A DNA stretch of 64,000 bases, taken from assembly GCA_015039315.1 (NCBI GenBank), contig WIDE01000046.1, forward strand, positions 4,982-68,981. Direction: 5' to 3'. Position numbers and translations under genes: made by a program. The DNA comes from Clavulina sp. PMI_390 (taxonomy: Eukaryota > Basidiomycota > Agaricomycetes > Cantharellales > Hydnaceae). This document shows positions 11,401 to 23,275 of this stretch, one piece after another (the first letter of the stretch is position 1; each line of letters begins with the position of its first letter). The notes below the pieces were generated by a model. The model did not search any database. It worked only from the letters and a program-made list of their open reading frames with translations, and was not told the DNA's origin.

Positions 11401-12407
11401 GCTGGAGACACGTCTGGCACAGCACCATCCGTAGGTAGAGCGCTCTGCATCTCCTTTTCTTTACGCTTTTCCCTCTTTTTCTCTTTCTTCGAGAGGTGAG
11501 GGGCATCCACGACGACGTTCGCCTCTGAGGGAGAGCCTGTCTCGGCATTAGAAGGTTCGGATAAAGAATTGGACGGAGGATGAGATTGAGAATCAACTGT
11601 GTGATGCTTTGATTTTTTGCGTTTCTTCTTGTGCTTCGAAAGTTCGAGGGAAGGAGAGGTAGGATCGGAGGAGGAAGCGGTCTGAGGTTCGAGAACAGTG
11701 GAAGGAGCTGAGGGAAGTGATGGAGAAATAGCAGAGGTCGTGAGCACAACCAGATCTGACTGCACCCTTTTGCGTTTCTTCTTGTGTGGTCTGTCATGAA
11801 TCGTCGATGATTCAGGCTGAACAGCAGCGGAGGTGGAGGGAGTGGGATCGGAAGCAGGCACGAACGACGCGACTTGTAGATCGTCAGCGCGCACACGCTT
11901 CTTCTTCTTCTTCTTCTTTTCAGCAATAGCAGTTTGATCAAGCTGCATGTCATTAATCGTAGCTGCAGACGCGTCGATGCTGGATGTCAAGGTGAGCGTC
12001 GCGCCTTCAGTTTCTGCGAGTCTTTGAGTGGCAGACAAAGATACATGTCGATCCTTTTTGTGTTTCTTTCGCTTCGGTTCGGAAGATGTCCCCTGATTGT
12101 GTGAAGCAGTATGTGGAGTCTCTACCAACGACGTCGACCATTCGCCCAGACGTGAACCAACATGTTCGCGAGGCTCGTCAGATCGGTGCTTTCGTTTCTT
12201 GGATTTGTGTTTGGTAGTAGAGCCCTCGGGGTGATTTGGTGCCACAATATGCACGTTACTCGAAGCTGAAGAGACGGAGGACGTCAGGCCAGTGCTCGCC
12301 ATCGCGCATAGGGTGTGGCCACTCTGCAGTAGGGACTCCAAATTTACTTCGAGGTGTGGGAAGTGTTTCGGCGCCCTCCGCTTATCGGATCCGGGCTCGC
12401 GATTCAT
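8413..12407 (-). CDS. REB1/TTF1-like Myb DNA-binding protein
   Basis: A nine-exon minus-strand gene whose product should bind DNA through Myb/SANT repeats, as REB1 and TTF1 do in RNA polymerase I termination and chromatin organisation. Exon 1 (12407-10244, interrupted by an N gap) encodes a disordered Ser/Thr/Lys-rich half with several basic blocks (for example KKKKKKKRVR, KHKKKRKKSKHH), likely nuclear and nucleolar signals. Later exons (10155-10079, 10005-9912, 9799-9685, 9571-9454, 9347-8969, 8833-8706, 8621-8510, 8467-8413) carry Myb elements: GKFSQAESDIVHGAMTKYA, GPWTIEEDVLL with TLWQQVGAQVGRTAEDCRDR, GDWTEVEEQKL with WVVVSERMGGVRTRQQC, and RRWSAAERKKL with WSAQDLQKRW. The spliced C-terminus ends PLSDSDSDDK. 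The start may instead be the Met at 12302. The last intron is only 42 nt. Orthology to REB1 rather than another Myb factor is likely but unproven. Confidence 0.8.
11096..11358. other. Assembly gap (263 N)
   Basis: A run of N inside exon 1 of the REB1-like gene. The reading frame on both sides is the same, so the gap length is compatible with an uninterrupted exon although 263 is not a multiple of three. The flanking sequence is Lys/Ser-rich and repetitive, which may be why assembly failed. Confidence 0.99.
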
Positions 12408-12959
12408 TCGAAAAAGAAGCCGAACAATGGAAACATGGTCGCTCTCTCAGCTCCTAGTCGAGGTCCCTTTTTTCTCTCTCTTTTTAGCGAACAGCGTCAA
12501 CAACGAGCAAAACGACAAAGCCAAAGTTGCACAAAAAAAGGACAGTTAACCCGCCTACCCGCCCTTTCGTTAGATCCGTCCTCAATAAGCTTCCCGCCAT
12601 TCCCGATTGAGGCGCGGAGGCCGAGACCACCACGCGGCAACAGGGACCAGGACTGAATTGCTTACCCAAGCACGGCTGCGTAGTCGGAGCTCCCAATTTC
12701 CTTTTTCTTCTTTCCACTCCAAGACTCCACCCACCATCTACTAACCTCGTTCTGCCTCTCTGTCGTCTGTTGGCGCTGTCGTTTACGTCCTTCCTTCCTT
12801 AGCCACTCTCTCTTGCGCTCTCCTTCGCGGCTCGTATCTTATTACCACCCCTTTCACTCTCTTTACCCCTCTCCTCCCCCGCCAACTTCCGCAGTCTCCC
12901 TGCCTTTGTATATCTCCGCATCACCACCCCCTCCCTTCCTCCCTCTTGAAAACTTCGCC
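12408..12959. promoter_or_regulatory. Divergent promoter region, CT-rich leader
   Basis: This 0.55-kb space separates the start codons of the REB1-like gene (-) and the small membrane protein gene (+). The right half (about 12830-12950) is strongly pyrimidine-rich on the plus strand, as in leaders of many basidiomycete genes just before the ATG. No TATA box was recognised. Confidence 0.4.
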
Positions 12960-13574
12960 ATGCCTGCGCTATCTGGTGACTATTTTGCGCTACTCTATCG
13001 TGCCTGATCACCCCCATTGACACTTTCTGCGTGGTGCCCAGGTACTCAATCGCCGATGCTGCAAAACTTCTTCGCTAGACGCGATCAAGGACCTCTCTAC
13101 GTCGGTGAGTTTCACTGACATTTCTACACTCTTCCTACTTGTGGATCACTCATGTCCATCCGTGCGTTTCCAGAAATCCCTTCTCGCGACGAAGAGAAGC
13201 CTGCGACCCCTGTCATCACGCTGACACCATCCACACCGACCGAGGAGAAGCCCCCCGTGTACCCACACGGACGTCTCCCACAGCCTAACGCGCGTTACTA
13301 CTTCTGCAACGACGGCGGCGACGCCCTTCTTGACCTCGACTACGATGATGAGAATGATGCCCTGTTTGCCGGAGAAGAGGATCGCACGCTCAAGCCTGTA
13401 TCACGGTGGCCGCGTCTTCTCCCCGCCGTATCGACGCGGACGGCCCGTATCAGCGTCCTGCTGGGAATCATCGCTGCAATTGCGCTCGTGCACTACCTCG
13501 CAACGATGAAAATGACTGCGCCCGGTCGGGATGGCGAGGATGCATCATCAACAACAACCACGAGCCCTCATTAA
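12960..13574 (+). CDS. Small single-pass membrane protein, unknown
   Basis: Three coding exons were joined by frame: 12960-12975 (16 nt), 13042-13104 and 13174-13574. The product starts MPALSGTQSPMLQNFFARRD and has about 160 residues. The N-terminal two thirds is Pro/Thr/Glu-rich and acidic, including LLDLDYDDENDALFAGEED. It is followed by a basic stretch and one hydrophobic helix (ISVLLGIIAAIALVHYLATM) near the C-terminus, then a short polar Ser/Thr tail. With no signal peptide and a C-terminal-side helix, a type II or tail-anchored topology is likely. I do not recognise the family. The ATG at 12960 was chosen because it sits just after the pyrimidine tract, splices in frame, and precedes the domain without upstream stops. 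Confidence 0.6.
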
Positions 13575-14663
13575 GGGCGCGCGTGGCTGTGGCTTTTTGT
13601 TTCTTCCCGTTGTCCCGTTTCCGTTCCGGTATCCCCTCTAGAATCTTTTCCACCCACCCTCCAGAGTGAGAGAGGACTGGTCATTTACCATCAGCCAATG
13701 CCTACTCGCGCTCGCCGTTGCACCCCCTTGCTGTCGCGTTTCCCCTATAACACTCCACCAACCACGACGTCATCATCATCACCAACTCCTTGCTCCACTC
13801 AGCTCCGCTCCGTTTTGTATGTCGCACCCCACCCCCGGCATACAAAACCACATGGCGACGTCATCTCCTATCCGCATCCCACCGTTAATTCTTTCCATTT
13901 TCGGCCTTTTTCGTGCTGTCTTTTTTTTAAGTTATGTATCTATGCTACTCATACTTTGCAATCTTCTTTCCTTCACAAATAACATCGACACTACCAAAAG
14001 TGTGCCTTTTCCCATTAATCTCTTGGTGCCTCTACTATGCGCCGGGTCAAGATTGCGGTGTGTGTATGATCTGCAGTATCTTTGCGACATCACCATCATC
14101 ATCATCATCAGGCACTCACTCATCCTATGATACCGCCGGGGACTTTCATGAGATGTTGAACAGTTGAACGGGGGGCTAAGGCTGATTGATGCGGGGTGAC
14201 GACCAGTTGCCGTTACTGTCGCGCGTCGTCGTCGCCAAGCGGGCCGCTAAGTGCACGCATGAACATGAGACTAATAGCACTTTAGTTTTTTGCTTGCTCG
14301 CCCCCGGAACCCATTCATCGCGCCTGTCGATAAGGCCCCCCAAACATAAAATATTCTCAGCCAAGCCCTCCGCTCCCAGACGGAAATGAGAAGAAGCTTA
14401 CTTTCCCTCGTAGCGACGCCACAGCCCTCAAAGTATACATCGTCCTTGACTATAGTGTTAAATTTGCCATATCGACAATGGATTCCCTCTTTCAAGTACA
14501 TACAAAATTTACGAATGAACAACAAGAGCGAGACAGTACAAGCTATGCTACCTGCCCACTATTTCATCAGCGTCTTCTTCTACATGTACATCTTTCCTAG
14601 CGAGATCTATCCACTCGCACCAACTCCCTTCAAACAAGCAAGAGCAACAAGAGAAAGGGAGGC
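13575..14663. other. Convergent intergenic region
   Basis: About 1.1 kb between the 3' ends of the membrane-protein gene (+) and PheRS beta (-). The open frames here are low complexity, Ser/His/Pro-rich, and look like translated untranslated regions. A short CAT microsatellite lies at 14091-14110. No gene was recognised. Confidence 0.5.
14091..14110. repeat. (CAT)n microsatellite
   Basis: About six tandem CAT triplets in a non-coding region between convergent genes. Confidence 0.85.
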
Positions 14664-17189
14664 TTAAGCAGTCATCTTCCCACCCGGCACGTCTGGTGTA
14701 GGTTCATCCTCCCACACCGCGACGATTTCTTTCTTGAACCAGTCTAGCTCCAGCTCAAGAGCCGAGCACGGGTGCTGGATCTCAAAGTTGGAGAGCACCG
14801 TCGGGTGCAGGATCCCCAGTGTCCCGATCGCTACATCTTGGCTAGCAGTGGTAGTGCCGGATGGCAGGATAGAGGCAAGTGCTGCGCCTGCTCTTGCAAG
14901 GATCGAGTGGTTCTTGGGAGGGATTGTCCCAGGGAGAGGACGATAGTATACCGTTGCGGCACGACCTGGGAAGAAAGTGGGATCTGCAAGGGGTATGGAA
15001 CAAGAGGGTCGTGGCGACGAGAATTAGTATCAACTTTCTCGTCAAGAGATCTAAAAATAATTATAAAGAGATACTGCGCACCATCCGTTTCCTTGATGTA
15101 GTACCCATAGGTTGCCTTGTTGTCTCCAGCAAGCAACCGCGGGATCTCAAGCATCGCCATCACCCGATCCAATAAGCCATGTACAACCTCGAATCCAGCT
15201 GTCTTGTTGCACCATACTGCCGCGAGGCGCCGCGTGTTGCTTGCCTGACGCTCCGAACTCGGGTCCTTGAAAACGACGTCGGAAGTCTCGAAAATCTTGA
15301 TCGGCAGAGTGTGCGCCCTGTTCTCGCGAATCGTTTTGAGGAGACCTGGAAGTAGCGTTGTGCGCACGACTTGGTACTCGGTCGTCTTGGGGTTCGCGAG
15401 CCGCACGGCTGTCGTGCCGTCATCTTTGCGGTTTAGCCATGCAAAGTTCTCATCGTGCGAGCACTGATTGCGTTCATGGATAAAGAAGAGATTAGTGAGG
15501 CTCAGTGGCTCTACCCTTCATTACAGGAGAAGAACATAGAGAAGGCTTACTAGAATGAGAGGGAGGACCTCGACCCACCCAGCATAGGCACATTCAGCGC
15601 GAAGCATGTCGCTCAGCTTGCTCACAGCTAACGGCTGTGCGACTGTGCTCGTTTTCGGGAACGTTTTTGGCAGGTTGTTGAAGCCATATGCAATCGCCGC
15701 ATCCTCCATCACATCACACTCATGGAAAATGTCTGGGCGCGTGGGTGGAATCTCGACAACAAGCTCATCCAGATTGGGGGTAGTTTCCGCCGACAGTGAC
15801 ATCCTATTCAGCAACGTAGCGATCTCCGGACCCTTGAGTGATAACCCTGTGCAGGCATTGATATAGGATGGGCGAGCAGTGACTTTACGAGTGGAGATGT
15901 CGGGGGTGATTTTGGACGAGCCATCTGGTAACTCGATGCGTACAGGCTCAATGCTGAAATGGAAGGAAATGTTATCCGAGGAACGCATATAGCCTAGAAT
16001 ACTATGATTCTCTCCTTACCTGAACTTATCGCCGCAGTATTCTGAGAACATTGTCGATACCATGTTGACCACAATGTCCAGCTTGGTCTGATCGGTTGCA
16101 GTAACATCAATAAAAACGTTCTTGGTATTTAGGGTGATCTTGGAGTGCTCGGAGTTGATGATTGGAGGCATCGAAAGAACCCGATCCTTTTGGTCATAGA
16201 TGATGGGGTAGACTGGCGAATCACGAATGATATGCAAATACTTTGACAGTTGCCTATCGCTCTAGAAGTAATTCTGTTAGTATTGAGGGCTAAGTAACGA
16301 GTAATTGATGCTTTCCCACCTCGTAGAGTGTCATCAGTTCAGAAGCATCATACTCCTGCTGCTTGTTGAGTGGCGCGAATTTGATATCCTTCGGGGCGCG
16401 AGCCTCGTAGCGGAAAGGAGGGAGCAACGTATCGAGATCGTGAGTGCCAATCGCGACTAACTGCCGCCGCCGGCAGATGTTCTGGTGCAGCTTGTCTTGG
16501 AGGTCGATGAAAGACGCATATGATCGAGGAGTGAACGAGATGTTCCTGAGAATTGCACCAGCGAACAACGGTCTTATGCGAGCAGTCTAATAGAAAGTGA
16601 CTCATGAGCTTTGCTTAAGGATTTGACCTTGACATTACTGACGTCTGGGGTAACACTAATGGTTAAAAGCTTTCCGTCTGGTGGGGCGATCAGCTTATAT
16701 GTTGGTGCCTTCTGCTTCTCAAGGAAGGCCAGCATTGCGCGAGATATTCCTTCGATACATAGCATGTCATATCTACACGAGGAAGTTAGTATCAAAAATA
16801 GTTGCCAAAGTCCCTCTCACTTTCCTGTTCGCAGCGATCTCTATTTTGAGTTGCTGAAACCGATAATGTCAAGGTGGGAGTCGAGCCTGGATATCGCGCA
16901 ATGACTCACAGGGCGCTCGGCAGGAAGTCCTTTCTTAATATTTTCTTCAACTTCCTCAGTAGTCTATTGCACAGGGAATAAGATCGGGGACGGAAACCAG
17001 GCGAAGATCTAGGACACACGTCTTCATCGAGCTCCAGCCCAAACTCGAAGCAAAGCTCATCGAATTCATGGGTGGCTACGCGATGTTGTCAACGGGGCTC
17101 TACCGATGATATTCAGCTCGAATGTACTCACTGTAGGTCCTCCCAAGTCTCTCAAAGAGATCGGCCTTGTCAACACTCACGGTCGGCAT
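14664..17189 (-). CDS. FRS1: Cytosolic Phe-tRNA ligase beta subunit
   Basis: Beta chain of the (alpha-beta)2 phenylalanyl-tRNA synthetase, which charges tRNA-Phe in the cytosol. Many short exons on the minus strand start with [19 protein letters not shown], the usual fungal/eukaryotic N-terminus. They continue with [85 protein letters not shown] and [20 protein letters not shown]. The catalytic-like domain ([25 protein letters not shown]-like segment, [11 protein letters not shown]) and a C-terminus with [20 protein letters not shown] follow. The stop is at 14664. Each piece occurs in the expected order, so the gene looks complete and intact. It shares a very short upstream region with the divergent DPH1 gene. 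Confidence 0.93.
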
Positions 17190-17257
17190 CTTCTCGAGTC
17201 AGAGGCTTGTGACAATGTATGTGTGACGAGGTTGGTCGGTCACGAAGCACCTCCTCG
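17190..17257. promoter_or_regulatory. Bidirectional promoter FRS1/DPH1
   Basis: Only 68 bp separate the FRS1 start codon (17189, -) from the DPH1 start codon (17258, +). Both genes act in translation (tRNA charging and diphthamide on eEF2), so co-regulation is plausible. The transcription start sites must lie very close together or overlap. An upstream in-frame non-canonical extension of DPH1 from 17219 exists and would shorten the gap further. Confidence 0.55.
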
Positions 17258-19035
17258 ATGGACCCCATCCCATCTACATCGACTGCGCCCAACGCTGCCA
17301 AACCCAAGAAAAGATTCATCGGGAAGACCAAAGGGCCTAAAGTTTCTTCAGGCGTCGCTGCACACCAAATCCCACCTGAGATCTTGAACGATGCCGAGCT
17401 CAATGCAGCGATCGAGCTCTTGCCACCAAACTACTCATTCGAGATCCACAAAACCATTCATCATGTGAGGAAGAACTCGGCTACCATGGTAGCTCTACAG
17501 ATGCCCGAGGGTCTACAAATGTATGCGTGCACTGTCGCCGATATCATTGAGCGGTCCGTAAATCCACTTGAGTGAGCTTCTCCGCGCAGGGTTGAATAGT
17601 TGGTTTCTAGGTTTACGGATGCACTCACAGTTATCATGGGGGATGTCACCTACGGTGCCTGTTGTGTTGATGACTACACTGCTCTTGCGTTGGGGGCGGA
17701 TATGCTGGTACATTATGGTCACAGTTGCCTCGGTATGTCATCAAATATATGCTCCAATCAGGGTGAAGACTTATGAACATGCTCTATATCTGCAGTCCCT
17801 ATTGACACCACACGGATAAAAACCCTGTACGTCTTCGTTGAGATTTCGATCGACCAGAAGCATCTCGATGAGACTATTCGCCTCAATCTACCCTCTACTC
17901 GAGAGGAATTCCATGCCAAAATCCTTTCGAACGAGGCATCATCGTCCTCCATCCCAGCTGGTACTCAGATAGGGCCAGCTGCGCCTCTTCGAATCGAGGC
18001 TTCACCAAATGAAGTACCTTCTGCCTCTGGGTCCACGGGCGAGATGCTTTCTGATCCCACTCGTCTGGCCATCGTCTCCACTATCCAGTTTGTAGCCGCG
18101 GTCCAACGGCTACGAGACGATTTATCCGTTGTATCTATCAGCGATGACGTGCAGAGGCTTGCAATTGAGGCACCTGAACCTTCTGCCACCAGTGGGCGCG
18201 AAGCTCCTAATCCTACAGAAGCAACATCGCATAAACCTTCCCAAGGACTCTACGAGGCATCAATACCGCGTTCAAAGCCTCTCAGCCCTGGAGAGATTCT
18301 GGGATGTACTGCACCAGTTCTGTCCGACGTAGATGCCCTTCTATACGTTGGAGATGGACGCTTCCATCTCGAGTCAATCATGATCGCAAATCCAAACGTA
18401 CCCGCATTCCGGTACGACCCTTACTCGAAGAAGTTTACACGTGAGTGGTATGATCACGAGAAGATGTCGCATATGCGAGCGGAGGCCGTTCGAAGCGCAC
18501 GAGCGACGCTGCGGTCTAGTGAACCAGAACGATCTAGCCCGGGTGAAGATGGTGATGGCCCACTTTGGGGTGTGGTTCTCGGTACATTAGGGAGACAAGG
18601 AAATTTCAAGCAGCTTCAGGTACTTGAGACCAGGATAGCTCCTCGGAATCACACTTGTGCTAACAAAGACTTTTAACTTAGTCAATTACCCAACAGCTTT
18701 CTACAGCTGCGGAAGCCATCCCATTCGTCCCTATCCTCCTCTCTGAGCTCTCGCCGGCCAAACTTGCTCTTTTCGGAGACCACATCTCCGCCTTTGTCCA
18801 GACATCATGTCCTCGTCTATCCATCGATTGGGGATCTGCGTTCCCTAAACCGCTACTTTCCCCATACGAGTCGTCCGTGGCATTACAGACTACACGAGGA
18901 TGGGCTGGTGATGGATTAGGGGGCGAAGGAGCCTATCCGATGGATTTCTATAGTGGTGGGTCAGCCCATGCGTTGCAGCGTCAGAAAGGTGCGGAGTATG
19001 AGCCTCCAATGTTATCGAATATCCAAAAAGTGTAA
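17258..19035 (+). CDS. DPH1: Diphthamide synthase subunit Dph1
   Basis: Dph1, with Dph2, is the radical-SAM-like [4Fe-4S] enzyme that transfers the 3-amino-3-carboxypropyl group of SAM to the eEF2 histidine, the first step of diphthamide synthesis. Four exons (17258-17553, 17611-17732, 17796-18619, 18682-19035) give signature blocks: [52 protein letters not shown] and [79 protein letters not shown] and [10 protein letters not shown] follow. The three cluster Cys candidates are GACCVD, ILGCTAP and QTSCPRL. A Ser/Pro-rich insertion (roughly residues 215-300) lies between the first and second Cys blocks, a common place for fungal length variation. I started at [11 protein letters not shown] rather than 13 codons upstream because the upstream residues are unconserved. 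Confidence 0.94.
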
Positions 19036-19100
19036 TGTACAGCATCTGTATATATCAAGTTGTCATATCGTCAAGATGAAGTCTCGGCCATCTAATGCGC

Positions 19101-22100
19101 TTATTCATTGTACATGTACTACAATTTGCCGAAAATGAGTCTCAGATCCAAGAGATGAAGGTGGCAGCACATACCTCAACTTCATCAACTCCCTTGCCTC
19201 CCTCGCCAGCTGCGAATGGTTGAGAACCTTCTCTTGGGACGGGACCACCAACCTCAATTTCATCAAAATCTTCCTCTATAGCACTGCCATCGTCCAGACC
19301 GAAGGGAACCACAGGGCGAAGCCCGCTCCCAGAGCTTGACCGCCGTCCGCTAGCTGGGGACTTGGGCATTGCCTTGAACGTCTTGGGGCTCATGTGCTGG
19401 GAGTGGGTCAGAAAGCAAGTCAGCAGGAGCTATAAAATAAATTGATCTTGCTAACCTCCCAATTGTTCACATTCTGATCCACGCTCTCTCCGTCAGACTC
19501 GCTCGATGTCCCATCGTGCCTGTCTTCGTCGCCTAGATCACCAATAGAGACAACGCTCTCGGAATCGCTGATATCATCCGCGAGCCCGCTCGCAATATGT
19601 TCTACGCGGTGCCAGGCATTGGCCAACGCCCCTCCGCCTTCGTGTGCCCAGAAGCCGGGGAACGGAGGCTCGCCGGTCAGGTCCTCAGAGCTGAGGTCCT
19701 GGAGATAGTCCTCATAGTCTTCCTCGAATCCAATATTATCGTCCGTCGTGTATGGTACGAACGATGACGGATCGCTAACGCGGGAACGGAGAGGTGGGAA
19801 AACGTCTTGCTCGAGGCTCGGTGAATTGGGTGGCCGGTTGATATTGTGCATATCCGGGTTTGTCAGGTGAGGGTCGGTGATAGCCACGGACTGGCTCGTC
19901 GTTCGTCTGTGCCCTAGATTTGTAGGAGGGAGAGGGTTTACTGATCCATACCGTTTTGTGTTATCTTCATTGGAGGTGGCAATTAGTCAGAGTATTCAGA
20001 GAAGTTAATGCCTCGGAGACTCACAGAAACGGATTAGTTGACGCAGTGCATTTTCTTGTGCTTGAGCCTTGGGTAGAGAAGAGTGGAGTACAGAATTAGA
20101 TACGTAGTTCGACAAATCAGGTTTTGAAACTTACTTGGGCGTCACTGGTCTCATCAGGCTCGTTCCCAGCAAGCCATTCATCGCGCAAGTCGGGCCGACA
20201 ATTCAGATAGATCGAAGTGATGACCTTCATATTCGCTATCGGCCAAGGAAGTCAGTCAGTGGTTCTGAGTTCACGAAGTCAGATGCTCTCACTTTGTCTC
20301 CATTTCTTTGGACATGATGGCACCTGACTCTTGATCAACTTCAGAACGTGAAGCTGTAACACTGGGTGCGCAACCTTCAGCATCCTCTTCATTATTGCCT
20401 ATAGCCAAAAATTCATCCCGTCAGTCTTGGGTCATAGAAATGAACAGTGACTTACCGAGCTTTTATAGCTCACGAGCATGCCTATCCGGAAGCTTCTGCC
20501 TTTCGTCAGTTTTTGCAATACTTTGACGAAGCTGATGGTGCTGAAAAAGTTTCTCCAAGAAAAATCGGTGATATACTCGATATCGTCGCCATCCGTCACG
20601 ATTGGGGCCGGGTGCTTGCGAGGAGCACTAAGTATAGCATCTTCTGGGCCTTGACCATAGTCGGGGTTGAAAGTTCGGTAGCAATACTGGAAGAAGCTAG
20701 CAAGGAGTTAGGCATGGCGCGAGAAATTGGCATAGAAGATCATACTTGTTTTCGTGCGAGTCATTTTTAGCTTGAAGGAAGTTGGTCATCTCTTGTATCC
20801 CGAAAGCTTTGAGAATGAGCAACGTGATGTTTGACTCGACAAGTATGGCACCAAAGTGCTGGAACTTCATGCAGTCTAAACCAGTATCAGGTCCATTCGA
20901 GTGAGCTCGGCCCGAGAACGGGTAGGTATAGACTCACGAGATACCTTCATCCACTTCAGAGTATTAAGCATCAAACCAGAGACACCCTTCAGACTAATCT
21001 CCCGATGGCGTTCTCTATCAATCTCGTCAAGGGTAGGCGGGGGTTGTGGGAGGTCTGAAACAACGCGTAGTGAGCCAAAAAAAAACATCAGCGAAGCATG
21101 TTTCTCGTACCTGCGACGGAGGCAGGGAAGCCACCCTGGTTCTGACCAGCTGCATTCCCTGGTGTCTCGGTCCGGATAGTGTTGAGCACAATCCGTAGAA
21201 CCACCAAAACCCAAGCTTGCACTAGGGGAAGTACGTGCGCCTGTATAGCCAACAAGGATCAGCCTTTCCATGGTCTAAAATCTCTAGAACGAGAGACCCA
21301 CATAGTAAGACTCCACACGACGCAATCGAACGAGGTCATCTCGTCGTTCCTTCAACTTCCGAATTGCCGTCCGATCACCCTCTTTCTCTGCTTTCTCGAG
21401 TTTGGCTTGTGCTTCTGCGATCGCCGCTTCGAGAATTGCGATATCAGGGAGTGGAACATCGCCATCTATTGCATCAGGGTCGCTTGGTGGTGCCTTTGGT
21501 TTTGGCCCAGCGCTCCCAAAAATATTTGCAGCTTCTCGATCTAGTTGTGCGATACCTTGTGGCGAATAGGGGTCGATGCCGCTGTCGTCCAGGATGTAGG
21601 CTTCGCGGGTCTGCCACATTTGGAACAACGCCAAGGAAATATGCATGTGTTTCCGGTAGAGGCGGTCCGCCTCGTCGACCGCAAAAGGCACCATTTTCAC
21701 CAAGCCGGTTTGGTTCCGAGAAAATGGGAAGAGGAATGGTCGGTTGGGATCGGTCTGATACTTCTCTTTCTTGAGTCGAGCAGCGTTTGGAGGAGGAGAT
21801 GGGGCTGGGGTTGGGGGAAGTTGTTGTGGGACTTGCTGGGCCTGTTGGCGCTGTGGTATCAGTCCTCCCATTGAGTCCTCCTCCTGGATAGCACTGTGGA
21901 AATTAGGGCGGACAGGTATCGGCTGAATCGCAACTGCAATCGTATCCGTGTTGACGCTACCAAATGTATTTGGCGCGAATGTTGGATACTTCACAGATGT
22001 CTCCGTGTGAAACTGCTTGAAATCAATGGGAGAGGACTTGATCGTAACGGCTAGGTGGAAGGAAATGTGTTCAGGGAGTGATATTCACACTAAGAAAAGG

Positions 22101-23275
22101 TACCACACTCACTCGGCTCTTCCTTGAGGGAGGGTAAATTCGCAAGTTCACGAGCTAGCTTCTTTGCTCGGGCGAGTTCCCTGACGCCGCCAAAACATGT
22201 GAGTTGGGCTTTGTAGGTCAGCAATAGCACCTAGGGTCACATAAGCACAAACGCATTGGACGACGGCGTATAATACGACACACCTTCTTGACAGGATACG
22301 TCTTGACACTTTTTTCTCGAATGCCGGACAGCATTGAGAACATGAAATGAGGAAAAGGGGGTTCAGAGGTCACTATCATTGAATAATTGATTAGCCTCAA
22401 TACAACTAGCGCCAAGTTCGAGTCAACTCACTCAATTCGTCACCAAATTCATCATCGCCCTTGAAAATTTGGACCATAAAGTAGAGCATGTTACAGTAAC
22501 ATGATATTTCCCACTCCAGATCAAGCAAAGACTCTTGACGTTCGCCTTCTGTAATGTTCAGGCGACGTACGTCGACTTCAGACAGGTTGCTAGTTGTGAG
22601 GGATCAGTAAGCGGCGCACTGTGACCAGTGTGATAGGGGAAAACCCACCATACCAAGTCGTGCTTGGCGTTGCACACTTTCAGAGCGCTCAAAATGAGAC
22701 TGAATCCATTCGCTGCGCGAACAATCTTGCAGTTCTCAATGATGAGATGAAGGTGTTGCTCGGGCGAAGTCGACTCTGCAAATGTCCCTATAATTGATTA
22801 TGAGCATCGTCAAATGAGAATCGGGGTGGATGATGGTACCTTGTATGATATACAACAGTTTGCGGATGTTGGCTAGCCGTAGATCTGCGTCTTTGTGCTC
22901 CAGACTCTCCAGGAGGACTTCGACGTGGGAACGTTTAGAGGCGATGGGAGCCTTCGACCACACTATCAGGTTGTTGCTTCAGGCCTAATAAGATTGTAAC
23001 CTTTAGGGAACACGCCCACCTCCTCGGAATGATCCATCCCATGCATCCACATTGTAGCTCAGTTGCTGAACCTCCTGGTAAGACAGAAATTCCTCGAGTT
23101 CTTCAAAAATACCATCCTCGTCCTCATAACGCATCGCGTACTGCTGAGGTCGCGTCTTAACAGGTGACATGTTCTTAAGCTGCCCGAGTGCCAGACCCTC
23201 GCCGCCCATCCCCTGAAGGTCGACAGGGTCATCCGCAGGGATGTTTAGGGCGGCCATCTTGAAGTTGAGATCCAT
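19101..23275 (-). CDS. FAR11: Far11/STRIP-family STRIPAK subunit
   Basis: N1221-domain protein of the Far11/STRIP1 family, a scaffold of the STRIPAK phosphatase-kinase complex that controls hyphal fusion, sexual development and growth signalling in fungi. The minus-strand exons begin MDLNFKMAALNIPADD and continue with FEELEEFLSYQEVQQLSYNV and KRSHVEVLLESLEHKDADLR. The N1221 core has CNMLYFMVQIFKGDDEFGDE and PPFPHFMFSMLSGIREKSVK. The central exon, 21994-21284, runs from the region of KQFHTETSVKYPTFAPNTFG to LRRVESYY. PPPTLDEIDRERHREISLKG and the hallmark block MKVITSIYLNCRPDLRDEWL follow. An acidic, disordered C-terminus ends VDEVE, spliced to YMYNE (stop at 19101). A plausible intron lies in the 5' leader (acceptor at about 23280). 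The gene converges with DPH1, with 65 bp between stop codons. Confidence 0.87.

Noticed and set aside
14091..14110. CRISPR-like or other short tandem array
   Set aside because: It is a simple CAT microsatellite without spacers, in a eukaryote.
13666..14130. 154-codon plus-strand frame after the small membrane protein
   Set aside because: Begins in the presumed 3' UTR, is low complexity and includes the CAT microsatellite; no domain.
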